Below are positions 35,352-43,254 of a stretch of DNA of 64,000 bases, in pieces. Each line of letters starts with the position of its first letter. Positions within the stretch are counted from its first letter, which is position 1. Origin of the DNA: an uncultured Eubacteriales bacterium. Lineage in GTDB: Bacteria > Bacillota > Clostridia > Oscillospirales > Oscillospiraceae. The stretch is from assembly GCA_900549475.1 (NCBI GenBank), contig UROF01000003.1, forward strand, positions 62,001-126,000. Direction: 5' to 3'. The notes under the pieces were generated by a model that worked only from the letters and a program-made list of their open reading frames with translations, did not search any database and was not told where the DNA came from. The position numbers and the translations under genes were made by a program.

Positions 35352-35717
35352 TTACACCAGCTTGTCGCTGTGCAGACCGAAGCTGACCGCGATGGCCGCG
35401 TCTACTCTGTCCATCAGTTCCTTGTCCACGCGCCCCATCTTTTCCCGTAAGCGCCGTTTATCCAGCGTGCGGATCTGTTCCAATAATACCACAGAATCCC
35501 GGGTAAGTCCATAGTTTTGCGCCGCAAGTTCAATATGCGTCGGCAGACGGGCCTTTCCCGTCTGAGACGTGATGGCCGCTGCGATGACCGTGGGGCTGTA
35601 TCGGTTTCCTGTATCGTTCTGAACGATCAGCACGGGACGAACGCCGCCCTGCTCGCTCCCCACCACCGGGCTGAGGTCGGCATAATAAATGTCGCCGCGT
35701 TTTACGCTTGTATCCAC
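35352..35717 (-). CDS. MazF/NdoA-type endoribonuclease
   Basis: This ~121-residue PemK/MazF-fold toxin has the N-terminal KRGDIYYADLSPVVGSEQGG, RPVLIVQND, TSQTGKARLPTHIEL and EQIRTLDKRRLREKMG segments of the B. subtilis NdoA group, which cuts single-stranded mRNA at short motifs. I choose the GTG at 35717, ten bases after GGCGGAG. A GTG nine bases upstream is too close to that site. It lies downstream of alr, as ndoA does in Bacillus, but no antitoxin gene is found between alr and mazF and an alr terminator separates them. Confidence 0.9.
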   Translation of the reverse strand: MDTSVKRGDIYYADLSPVVGSEQGGVRPVLIVQNDTGNRYSPTVIAAAITSQTGKARLPTHIELAAQNYGLTRDSVVLLEQIRTLDKRRLREKMGRVDKELMDRVDAAIAVSFGLHSDKLV

Positions 35718-35864
35718 AAAGTTCACACTCCGCCGGAAGAAGTGCCCGTACTGGACGGACCACTATCATTCTCCCACGCCACCGCGGAATTTATACCGGG
35801 GTTTTCCTGCCCCAAATCATTCTATGCGCGAGACAGCCTCCGCGTCCCCCGGCAAGGGCAAAAA

Positions 35865-35894
35865 AGCGCCTCTGCCGTTCCCGGCAGAGGCGCT
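35865..35894 (-). terminator. Terminator of the nnrD-gerS-alr operon
   Basis: Perfect 13 bp stem (35865-35877 with 35882-35894, loop TTCC), then a six-T run on the minus strand. It lies just after the alr stop. Confidence 0.9.
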
Positions 35895-35907
35895 GAATCG
35901 CTGATGA

Positions 35908-37074
35908 TCAGCCCCGGAGCAGCAGCTCACGGGCGATCTCTTTCCCACCCTTGTAGTAGATCCGGGGCACCCGCTTGCTCACCGCGCAGGTCAGCTCGTA
36001 GGAGATGGTACCCGCCAGATGGGCCGCATCGTTGACACTGTTGTGGGGGCCGTATACCTCCACCTCGTCGCCCTCCTTCACCTGAGGCAGATCCGTCAGA
36101 TCGATCATGCACATATCCATGCAGATGCGGCCGACGATGGGGGCGGTTCCATAGGGGGTCCATACCCGCCACTTATTGGACAGGCAGCGGTGGAAGCCGT
36201 CGGCGTAGCCGATGGGCAGTACGCCCAGGCGGCTGGGCCGATGGGTGGTAAAGGTACGGCCATAGCTGACAGTGGTGTCGGGAACATAGTCCTTGATGAC
36301 GCCCACTGTAGTCTTGAGGGTCATCACCGGCTTGAGGCCCAGGATGCTGGCCTGGTCGCCGATGCCGTAGGTAACGATGCCGGGGCGGAACATATCATGG
36401 GCAAACTCAGGATACCCCACAGTAGCGCCGCTGTTGGCACAGTGATGGATAGCGAAGGTGACACCCTTCTCCTCCAGCCGGCGGATCATCTCCTCAAAGC
36501 GGCTGTGCTGCAGCAGCGTATACTCCTTGCAGGATGCCTCGCTCTCATCGGACACAGCAAAGTGGGTAAAAATGCCTTCCACGTCCAGGCCCGGCAGAGC
36601 ACACACCCGGCAGATCGCCGCCACAGAGTCCTCAAAGTGGCTCTCATCGCACTGGAAGCCCAGCCGGGACATACCGGTGTCGATCTTGATATGGGCCTTC
36701 ATCTTTCCGCCGCAGCGCACCGCCTCCTGGGAGAAGGCTTCGGCGGCACTTTCGCTGTATACCGCCTGGGTGATATGGTTTTCCAGGATCACCGGAGTCT
36801 GATCCGCAGGGGTCAGGCCCAGCTGCAGGATCGGCAGCGTAATGCCGCCCAGACGCAGTTCCCGGGCTTCATCAATATTGGAGATGGCCAGGTATCCTGC
36901 CCCCAGCTCCTCCAGCGTCCGTCCCACCTGGACAGAGCCGTGGCCGTAGGCATCTGCCTTCACCACACCCAGGAAACGGGACTTAGGCCCCATCTGCTTG
37001 CAAAGTGCGTGATAGTTGTGGGCCAAAGCGTCCAGATCGATCTCCGCCCAAGTTCTCCTCAGTGTACTGTTCAT
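35908..37074 (-). CDS. alr: Alanine racemase
   Basis: This enzyme of ~388 residues interconverts L- and D-alanine using pyridoxal phosphate, supplying D-Ala for peptidoglycan. The PLP lysine is in VVKADAYGHGS and the second-subunit catalytic tyrosine region is in VSYGRTF. LPIGYADGFHR and GRICMDMCMIDLT are further family motifs. I prefer the ATG at 37074 because AGAGG abuts the earlier ATG at 37086 with no spacing, though both remain possible. It is last in an operon with nnrD and a GerS-like lipoprotein gene. Confidence 0.95.
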   Translation of the reverse strand: MNSTLRRTWAEIDLDALAHNYHALCKQMGPKSRFLGVVKADAYGHGSVQVGRTLEELGAGYLAISNIDEARELRLGGITLPILQLGLTPADQTPVILENHITQAVYSESAAEAFSQEAVRCGGKMKAHIKIDTGMSRLGFQCDESHFEDSVAAICRVCALPGLDVEGIFTHFAVSDESEASCKEYTLLQHSRFEEMIRRLEEKGVTFAIHHCANSGATVGYPEFAHDMFRPGIVTYGIGDQASILGLKPVMTLKTTVGVIKDYVPDTTVSYGRTFTTHRPSRLGVLPIGYADGFHRCLSNKWRVWTPYGTAPIVGRICMDMCMIDLTDLPQVKEGDEVEVYGPHNSVNDAAHLAGTISYELTCAVSKRVPRIYYKGGKEIARELLLRG

Positions 37075-37107
37075 ATCGTTTTCCATCCTCTTTCTTTTGT
37101 ATGGTTC

Positions 37108-37764
37108 TCAGCCCTCGGCTGTTTGATCCTCTTCGGTTGTCTGGGATGCCGTCTCACTGCTGTCCTCCTGGGCAGCGCTCTCCCCTTCGCCCGTCTCCGT
37201 GATCTCAAAACGCTTCCAGGAAACCTCAAAAACTACCGCGCCGTCTGCACTGATCTCACTTTGCAGGGGCAGCAGGGTCTCCTGATCGAACCAGGTGGTG
37301 TAGAGCGTCTCCTCGTCCTCCGACAGGTCAAAGGCCAGCCGCAGACAGGGGCGGTCCGACACCGTCTCCTCGCTCTGTTCCGTAAGGTAGCCTGTGGCAG
37401 CAGCAGCCATCAGCTTGGGCAATGCCGCCACTGGCGAGATGGACGCGGCGGAGTAGCTTCCCGCATCCAGGGAGATGTCGTCATAGGAGAGTGTCAGGGT
37501 CTCCCCCTCCAGCGTGGCAGAGATCCCCGCCAGATTCTCCGGGGACAATACAGTGATGTTGCTCTTCTCCGGGGTATAGGCACACAAGAGGGTATAGGTC
37601 CTCTCCTCGCCCTCATAGTGGCAGGTAACATCCGCTTCCAACGTGGCTGCGGATACCGCGGCGTACTGCTGCTGCAGAGAAGCCGCCACATCTTTCTCCC
37701 CTCCGCCGCCGCAGGCGGTGAGCAGGAGCATCAGCATTGGTGCAAAAAGCAGCGCTTTTCGCAC
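37108..37764 (-). CDS. GerS-like lipoprotein
   Basis: This 218-residue lipoprotein has a GTG start after AGGAAGG, a lipobox MLLLTAC, and an extracytoplasmic LolA/outer-membrane-lipoprotein-sorting-like beta-sheet domain (residues ~25-190). An acidic Ser/Thr/Glu tail follows. In Clostridioides difficile the germination lipoprotein GerS, which has a LolA-like fold, is encoded beside an alanine racemase gene. The same pairing here supports a GerS-like role in spore-cortex processing (inference). It lies 14 bases after nnrD and 33 before alr. Confidence 0.7.
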   Translation of the reverse strand: MRKALLFAPMLMLLLTACGGGGEKDVAASLQQQYAAVSAATLEADVTCHYEGEERTYTLLCAYTPEKSNITVLSPENLAGISATLEGETLTLSYDDISLDAGSYSAASISPVAALPKLMAAAATGYLTEQSEETVSDRPCLRLAFDLSEDEETLYTTWFDQETLLPLQSEISADGAVVFEVSWKRFEITETGEGESAAQEDSSETASQTTEEDQTAEG

Positions 37765-37778
37765 AGGGTCCTTCCTCC

Positions 37779-38624
37779 TTATTCAAATTCACTCTCCAGC
37801 AGCTCCCGGAATACCTCCGGCAGCCGCTCCACCATATCCGGCGGTGTCATGGCGTAGGCTGTCATCTGCCGCTGGCACAGGTCTCCGGAGCGGCCGTGGA
37901 GCCACACGGCACAGGCAGCGGCATCAAAAGGGTCCGCCCCCTGACCGATCAGAGACGCGATCATCCCCGAGAGGATATCGCCGCTGCCGCCCTTGGCCAT
38001 ACCGCAGTTCCCGGTGGTATTGCGTCGGGCTCTGCCGTCAGGCGCCGCCGTGACCGTTCCCGGTCCCTTCAGCACCAACACGCACCCCAGTTCTCTGGCC
38101 GCCGTGAGAGCGGCCTCCTCCCGTCCCAGGGAAAGATCGCCCCCCAAGCGGAGAAATTCTCCCTCATGGGGCGTCACCACCGTGGGACAGCGCCGGCCTC
38201 TCAGCACATCTATATGCGCCGCCGCCGCATTTATGCCGTCCGCATCCAAAACCACCGGACATTCCAGCTTCTCCAGCAGGAACAGCACCAGCTCCTCCGC
38301 AGCCCGGGAACGCCCCAGGCCTGGCCCCAGCACCACTGCGTCGCAGCCTTTAAGCCGCTCCAGCAGCACCTCCCTGTCCTCCGGCAGGGGCTGCGCCATA
38401 GCCGTGGCACAGCGGGCAGCCACAATGGGATATACCGCCTGGGGTACGCCCACAAACACCAAACCGCTGCCAGTACGGGCAGCGGCCTCGGCAGCATACA
38501 CCGGCGCACCGGTGTAGCCCACGTCCCCTGCCACTACATAGATCCGGCCGAACGTGCCTTTGTGTCCATCTGCCCGGCGGGTCGGAAGAAGGCGCCGGGC
38601 CAGCCTGGCGGTCACTGTCTCCAA
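37779..38624 (-). CDS. nnrD: ADP-dependent NAD(P)H-hydrate dehydratase
   Basis: This 281-residue ribokinase-like enzyme repairs hydrated NADH or NADPH using ADP. Motifs in order are KGTFGRIYVVAGDVGYTGAP, VVLGPGLG, VLDADGIN, TPHEGEF, VLKGPGTV and GNCGMAKGGSGDILSGM. The epimerase half (NnrE) found in many bacterial homologues is absent, so this is a stand-alone D domain. The start is TTG, set by GGGGAGG about eight bases before it. It is first in the operon with the GerS-like gene and alr. Confidence 0.93.
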   Translation of the reverse strand: METVTARLARRLLPTRRADGHKGTFGRIYVVAGDVGYTGAPVYAAEAAARTGSGLVFVGVPQAVYPIVAARCATAMAQPLPEDREVLLERLKGCDAVVLGPGLGRSRAAEELVLFLLEKLECPVVLDADGINAAAAHIDVLRGRRCPTVVTPHEGEFLRLGGDLSLGREEAALTAARELGCVLVLKGPGTVTAAPDGRARRNTTGNCGMAKGGSGDILSGMIASLIGQGADPFDAAACAVWLHGRSGDLCQRQMTAYAMTPPDMVERLPEVFRELLESEFE

Positions 38625-38723
38625 GGGAACCGCCTCCCCTCCTTTTTGTGATTATCCTATCACAGGCCATGCCGTTTGTCGAGTATCCAGAGGGGTCTCC
38701 GCCTGAATTTTTTACACTATGGG

Positions 38724-38752
38724 TTGACCGCTCGGTTTTTTTCGGGTAAACT
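38724..38752 (+). promoter_or_regulatory. Promoter of the HTH-cupin regulator gene
   Basis: TTGACC (38724-38729), 17 bp spacer, TAAACT (38747-38752), about 50 bases before the ATG. Confidence 0.65.
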
Positions 38753-38803
38753 ACATTTATAGAATATTTCGATGCAGAATTCAGCGGAAAAGGAGGGCAA
38801 TAT

Positions 38804-39355
38804 ATGGAATTTCCCATAGGCGCACGGCTGAAGGAGCTGCGTAAGACCAAAGGGCTGAGTATTACAGAGCTGGCAGAAAAAAGCGGCGTCAGCACCGGTC
38901 TTATCAGCCAGATCGAGCGTGATCTGGTAGTGCCTTCTGTCGTCAACCTTTACCGCATCGCCCAGGCTCTCGGTACGGACATCAACTACTTTTTTGAAAG
39001 CGACAATGCCCGGACAGCTACCATCACCCGCCGGGGAGAGCACAAGAAAATGATAACCGACCAGGGCCATGGTATATATGAGCTCTTTACCTCCAGCCGT
39101 CTGGGGCACATTCTGGATCTGGTCCGGGTGACCCTGAAGGGCGGCGAATCCTACTCTCATGAGATGGTCACGCACGAGGGGGAGGAGTGCGGTTTTGTGG
39201 TCAAGGGTACGCTCACCCTGCTCCTGGATGGAAAGGAATACCGGCTCAACGAAGGAGACAGCATCTATTTCCGCAGCACCATCCCCCACAAATACCTTAA
39301 CAACGACAAAGAGGACTGCGTCTCCGTCTGGGCTATGACTCCCACTTTTTTCTAG
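38804..39355 (+). CDS. XRE-cupin transcriptional regulator
   Basis: This 183-residue regulator has an N-terminal helix-turn-helix (residues ~6-62, RLKELRKTKGLSITELAEKS, GLISQIERD) and a C-terminal cupin_2 barrel (~105-172, VTLKGGESYSHEMVTHEGEE, LNEGDSIYFRSTIPH). Relatives such as PuuR/SinR-cupin types respond to small ligands, often polyamines or amino acids. AAGGAGGG sits seven bases before the ATG. The convergent neighbours are a VanX-like dipeptidase and a DUF819 transporter, but they are not necessarily its targets. Confidence 0.88.
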   Translation: MEFPIGARLKELRKTKGLSITELAEKSGVSTGLISQIERDLVVPSVVNLYRIAQALGTDINYFFESDNARTATITRRGEHKKMITDQGHGIYELFTSSRLGHILDLVRVTLKGGESYSHEMVTHEGEECGFVVKGTLTLLLDGKEYRLNEGDSIYFRSTIPHKYLNNDKEDCVSVWAMTPTFF

Positions 39356-39382
39356 TCCCCGTCTTGTTCTGCAGGAAAAGCA

Positions 39383-39417
39383 AAAACCCCGGCAGCTTTC
39401 AGAGCTGCCGGGGTTTT
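39383..39417. terminator. Bidirectional terminator
   Basis: Perfect 15 bp stem with A and T flanks (39383-39397 with 39403-39417, loop TTCAG). It serves the HTH-cupin gene and the convergent dipeptidase gene. Confidence 0.9.
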
Positions 39418-39431
39418 GTCATCAAATCGTA

Positions 39432-40079
39432 TCAGCGGATGGGGAAATCAAAATAGGTGTCCGGATAGGGCTCCGGCTCCACAGCAAAGTGCCACCATTC
39501 ATACTCAAAAGGCTCAAAGCCGCTGGCCAGCATGGCATCCCGCAGAATATAGCGGTTCTTCCGCTGTTCCGGCGTAACCTCCGGGCTGTCAGGCCAGCTG
39601 CGGGGATCCATGTAGTCAAAGATAGAACCCATATCCAGCTCCTGGTGGGTTTTCATATCCACGATGGTCAGGTCCACCGAGCAGCCCCGGGTATGGGTGG
39701 ACTTGCGGGCAATGTACCCTTCATCAAACATCTTCAGCTTCTCGATCTCAGGGAACTGGATGGGCTTGCGGCGCTGGTCAGAGGCATCCTCGCCCCAGCG
39801 GCAGAAGTCATCCACCGCCCGCTGGGGGCGGTAGGCGTCAAATACCTTCAGCAGATATCCCTGCTTGCGCAGGATCTCTGCCGCCTTGACGCAGCCTTCC
39901 GCTACTTCCCGGCTGGCTACCACCAACGGCTGCTCATAGCCATCGGCAGGCCGGCCCATAAAGTTATCCGTTCCGGCGTATTTGGCGTCGATGATGCAGT
40001 CCTCGATCAGCTCGTCCAGATAAACAAATCCTTCGGGCAGCTGGCGGGCTTTCGGCACACACATCGTGCTTTGGTTCAT
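39432..40079 (-). CDS. D-alanyl-D-alanine dipeptidase, VanX family (M15D)
   Basis: This 215-residue zinc peptidase has the M15D motifs: arginine in KVFDAYRPQ, zinc ligands in STHTRGCSVDLT (His and Asp), and EYEWWHF with catalytic Glu and third-ligand His. VanX-like enzymes split D-Ala-D-Ala. Outside vancomycin clusters they recycle dipeptide from wall turnover. No vanH, vanA or vanRS is present, so resistance is not implied. GAAAGGAG precedes the ATG at 40079; the longer in-frame extension is not supported. It lies downstream of the DUF819 transporter gene on the same strand. Confidence 0.9.
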   Translation of the reverse strand: MNQSTMCVPKARQLPEGFVYLDELIEDCIIDAKYAGTDNFMGRPADGYEQPLVVASREVAEGCVKAAEILRKQGYLLKVFDAYRPQRAVDDFCRWGEDASDQRRKPIQFPEIEKLKMFDEGYIARKSTHTRGCSVDLTIVDMKTHQELDMGSIFDYMDPRSWPDSPEVTPEQRKNRYILRDAMLASGFEPFEYEWWHFAVEPEPYPDTYFDFPIR

Positions 40080-40215
40080 AAACCGCTCCTTTCTTCTTCC
40101 ATCCAGAAATCCGCACGTGAAAGGGTGAATTTCTATGTTGTTGCTGCAGCTTTTTGCATTCGGCAAAAAACGACACTCAGGGTACAAAGTCGGAGAAATC
40201 TCCGGTATCTATAAT

Positions 40216-40241
40216 GGGGAACGCCCCGCAGGGCGTTCCCC
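40216..40241 (-). terminator. Hairpin after the DUF819 gene
   Basis: Perfect 11 bp stem (40216-40226 with 40231-40241, loop CGCA). It has only a weak ATTATA tail on the minus strand, so some read-through into the dipeptidase gene is likely. Confidence 0.6.
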
Positions 40242-40264
40242 ATGCCTTAGGAACAAGTAGTGGA

Positions 40265-41524
40265 TCAGGCGCCCAGAACGATACCGATGATGGTACCGGC
40301 GTAGTTGCCGATGACGTAGCCCAGCACGCCCACCAGCAGGGCCGGGCCCACCAGCTTGGTCCAGCCCTGGGAGATACCCATGCCGGCAGCGGTGGTGGGG
40401 CCGCCGATGTTGGCGTTGGAGGCCAGGATAGCGTCCTCCAGGTCCGCCTTGAAGATCTTGGCGGCGCCGAAGCAGAAGAGCATGTTCACCACGACCATGA
40501 TGAAGCACAGCACCAGCAGCAGCGGAGCCTCGGTGACGACGGTGTAGATGTTGGCGGGAACACCGATGACGAACAGGAAGAGGTAGATGAGGTAGGTGCC
40601 GACCTCCTGGGTGCCGTGGAGCTTGGAGGCGGGCTTGTCAAAGAAGGTGGCCACGATCATGGAGATGGTGGAGATCCACACGTACTGGCTGCCCAGGAAC
40701 TGGCCGATGAAGTCCTTGACGATCTCGCCGGCAGTAGAGGGCACGCCCTCCACCGCCAGGGGGCTGAAGAGGCCGCCGATAAGGGTGGAGACCCACACCA
40801 CGGCGATGGCGTAGGCCAGGTCCATGGCGATGTCCCGCAGGGAGATCTCCTTGGGGCCCCAGAAGGAGGCCGCCTGGGTCTTGGCGCTGTCCAGGCTGGC
40901 GGAGCTGGCCACCTCGTCGATGTGGGGGTGGGTGAAGTGCTTGCGGAAGAAGCGCATGCCGGCGAAGGCGATGAGGGCGAAGAAGTACAGCGCCATCAGC
41001 AGGTTATCCGCCACGGTGGCGGCGGAGACCAGGGTGCCGTCGGTGTTGTACTGGTTGGCCATAGCGGCGAAGTTCACGCCGCCGCCGATGTAGGAGCCGG
41101 TCATCATGGAGGCCACCTGGGCCAGGCCCTGGTCATTGCCGAAGAAGCCGTGGATAGCGAAGTAGGCGATCAGCGCGCCCAGCATGGTGCCCAGGGAGCC
41201 GCAGAGGAAGACCGCCAGCATCTTGCCGGTCTCCTTCCAGATCTTCTTGAGGTTGCACTGCAGCAGCAGCAGGGGGATGCCCATGGGGCAGATGACGCCC
41301 CAGACGATGTCGTCGTACAGAACGCTGTGGACGGGGATGACGCCGATGTTGGCCATGATCATGGCCAGGATCAGTGCGATGATGGCGCCGGATACCTTGG
41401 AAGCCCAACGATACTTTTGCTCCAACCAGATTGAAAGGGCCACGGAAATACACATGGCGCCCAGCAGGCCCCAGGTGTCGTCCGCTGCGATCAGGGTATG
41501 CCCGATCAATGCTTCAAACAACAT
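40265..41524 (-). CDS. DUF819 family membrane transporter
   Basis: This 419-residue protein has ten or more membrane helices and the DUF819 (YjcL-like) pattern: SYIGGGVNFAAMAN in the first half and the related SNANIGGPTTAAGMG in the second. This suggests an inverted-repeat transporter fold. The substrate is not established. Its position upstream of a D-Ala-D-Ala dipeptidase suggests uptake of a wall-derived dipeptide or similar small peptide, which is inference only. Confidence 0.85.
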   Translation of the reverse strand: MLFEALIGHTLIAADDTWGLLGAMCISVALSIWLEQKYRWASKVSGAIIALILAMIMANIGVIPVHSVLYDDIVWGVICPMGIPLLLLQCNLKKIWKETGKMLAVFLCGSLGTMLGALIAYFAIHGFFGNDQGLAQVASMMTGSYIGGGVNFAAMANQYNTDGTLVSAATVADNLLMALYFFALIAFAGMRFFRKHFTHPHIDEVASSASLDSAKTQAASFWGPKEISLRDIAMDLAYAIAVVWVSTLIGGLFSPLAVEGVPSTAGEIVKDFIGQFLGSQYVWISTISMIVATFFDKPASKLHGTQEVGTYLIYLFLFVIGVPANIYTVVTEAPLLLVLCFIMVVVNMLFCFGAAKIFKADLEDAILASNANIGGPTTAAGMGISQGWTKLVGPALLVGVLGYVIGNYAGTIIGIVLGA

Positions 41525-41597
41525 ATGCCTTTCCTCCTAAAAATAAGTTCGACGGCTCCGCCAGTCCGCCACGGTCGCTGACTTCCTCGTCGCTTTT

Positions 41598-41626
41598 ATT
41601 ATAAATGTAAACAATCTGTGAATCAA
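41598..41626 (-). promoter_or_regulatory. Promoter of the DUF819 gene
   Basis: Minus strand TTGATT (41621-41626), 17 bp spacer, perfect TATAAT (41598-41603). The transcript leader is about 65 bases. Confidence 0.75.
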
Positions 41627-41889
41627 TGATATTTTGATGGAATTTTCAAAATACTACATTTTTCACAAGAGCTTATGGGAAAACCTTCCTGTTATCGCTT
41701 TGTATCTCTTTCATTTTTGGATACTTTGACGAAAGAAGCTGAAAAATCAGAGAATTAGAAATTTTCATCTCTTTCTATCCAAGCACAGAAATCACAGGTT
41801 TTCCTTTTAACCGCCTGCGAACGGCAGGCCCCCAGAGGCGGTCAAAGACCTGGCATCCGACTGAATTTCTCCTTTTTTTGCTTTCCCCC
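41627..41889. other. AT-rich intergenic stretch without genes
   Basis: No convincing open frame. The only structure I see is a nested inverted repeat with outer arms ACCGCCT (from about 41810) and AGGCGGT (to about 41843) and an inner GCCTGC/GCAGGC pair. It lacks a T run on either strand. Confidence 0.4.
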
Positions 41890-41918
41890 TTGCCATCACC
41901 ACCCTTTTGTGATATAAA
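41890..41918 (+). promoter_or_regulatory. Promoter of the pheST transcript
   Basis: TTGCCA (41890-41895), 17 bp spacer, TATAAA (41913-41918), immediately upstream of the T-box leader. Confidence 0.75.
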
Positions 41919-41934
41919 TGATGATTACAGTGCG

Positions 41935-42165
41935 TTGAACGGGAAAATAGCGTGTTTGCAGTTCTAAGAGAGGGCAGGCCGCCGGCTGAAAGCCTGCCTG
42001 AGCTGTGTCGCTTGGTTCGCCCGGGAGCGGCCCCAGAGATGGGGACGGCATCCCCCGCCGTTATCAGGGGCAAAAGTGCGTACATTATAATTATGTACGA
42101 ATGCGGGTGGTACCGCGGAAGGCTTGCCTTTCGTCCCAAGTTTGTGGACGGAGGGCTTTTTATTT
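41935..42165 (+). ncRNA. T-box leader, phenylalanine specific
   Basis: A Stem I region with an AGAGA element (about 41971) is followed by a probable specifier UUC at 42016-42018, the T-box/antiterminator sequence TGCGGGTGGTACCGCGG (42102-42118) and an intrinsic terminator (42126-42136 with 42146-42156, then TTTTTATTTT). Uncharged tRNA-Phe would stabilise the antiterminator and turn on pheST. The specifier is deduced from position and from the downstream genes. Confidence 0.93.
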
Positions 42166-42210
42166 TCCTCCGCCTCAGTTTGATCAACATCCTAAAAAGG
42201 AGTGTTACAC

Positions 42211-43236
42211 ATGAAAGAACAATTAGCAGCGATTCGCGCCCAGGCTCTGGCCGCCTTTGCCGCGGCAGAGGACAGCGCTCAGCTGGACGCTCTGCGGGTC
42301 CAGTACCTGGGCAAAAAGGGAGAACTCACCGCCGTACTGAAGATGATGGGCAAGCTCTCTCCTGAGGAGCGCCCGGTCATGGGTCAGCTGGCCAACGAGG
42401 TCCGTGCTACCCTGGAGCAGGCCCTCGAGGAGCGTGGTAAGGCTCTGGAAGCCGCCGCCCTGGAAAAGCGGCTGGAAGCCGAGGCCCTGGACGTGACCAT
42501 TCCCGGCAAGAACGTGAAACTGGGGCATCGTCACCCCATGTATATCGCCCTGGATGAGATCAAGGAGATCTTCATCGGCATGGGCTTTACTGTACTGGAC
42601 GGCCCGGAGATCGAGCTGGCCTCCTACAACTTTGACAAGCTCAACGCCGAGGAGGGCCATCCTTCCCGGGATTGGAGCGATACCTTCTATTTTGATGAGG
42701 ACAGCCGGGTGATGCTCCGCAGCCAGACCAGCCCCATGCAGGTCCGCGCCATGGAGACTATGCCCCTGCCCATCCGCATCATTGCCCCCGGCCGGGTGTA
42801 CCGCAAGGACGAGGTGGACGCCACCCACTCCCCCATGTTCCACCAGGTGGAAGGCATGGTCATCGATAAGAACGTTACCATGGCGGATCTGAAAGGCACC
42901 CTCAACACCGTGGTGGAGCAGCTCTACGGCAAGGGAACCAAGACCCGGTTCCGTCCCCACCACTTCCCCTTCACCGAGCCCTCCTGCGAGATGGACGTCC
43001 AGTGCCACAAGTGCGGCGGCGTAGGCTGCCCCACCTGCAAGGGCGAGGGCTGGATCGAACTGCTGGGCGCGGGAATGATCCACCCCCGTGTGCTGGAGAT
43101 GAGCGGCATCGATCCCAACGTGTACAGCGGCTGGGCCTTCGGCATCGGCCTGGAGCGTACCGCCATGCGCCGCTTCAAGATCGCCGACCTGCGGCTGATC
43201 TTTGAAAACGATGTCCGCTTCCTGGAGCAGTTTTAA
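42211..43236 (+). CDS. pheS: Phenylalanine-tRNA ligase alpha subunit
   Basis: This 341-residue class II synthetase alpha chain has an N-terminal coiled coil (1-85) for tRNA binding. Its catalytic domain has GHRHPMYIALDEIKEIFIGMG (motif 1 area), RIIAPGRVYRKDEVDATHSP (motif 2) and GIGLERTAMRRFKIADLR (motif 3). The CHKCGGVGCPTCKGEGW insertion is usual in bacterial PheS. The start at 42211 is fixed by AAAGGAG eight bases upstream. It is controlled by the T-box leader and followed 18 bases later by pheT. Confidence 0.97.
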   Translation: MKEQLAAIRAQALAAFAAAEDSAQLDALRVQYLGKKGELTAVLKMMGKLSPEERPVMGQLANEVRATLEQALEERGKALEAAALEKRLEAEALDVTIPGKNVKLGHRHPMYIALDEIKEIFIGMGFTVLDGPEIELASYNFDKLNAEEGHPSRDWSDTFYFDEDSRVMLRSQTSPMQVRAMETMPLPIRIIAPGRVYRKDEVDATHSPMFHQVEGMVIDKNVTMADLKGTLNTVVEQLYGKGTKTRFRPHHFPFTEPSCEMDVQCHKCGGVGCPTCKGEGWIELLGAGMIHPRVLEMSGIDPNVYSGWAFGIGLERTAMRRFKIADLRLIFENDVRFLEQF

Positions 43237-43254
43237 GAGAGGGGGAATTGACCA

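Noticed and set aside
39432..40079. Vancomycin resistance cluster
   Set aside because: Only the VanX-like dipeptidase is present; no vanA, vanH, vanR or vanS homologue lies in the window.
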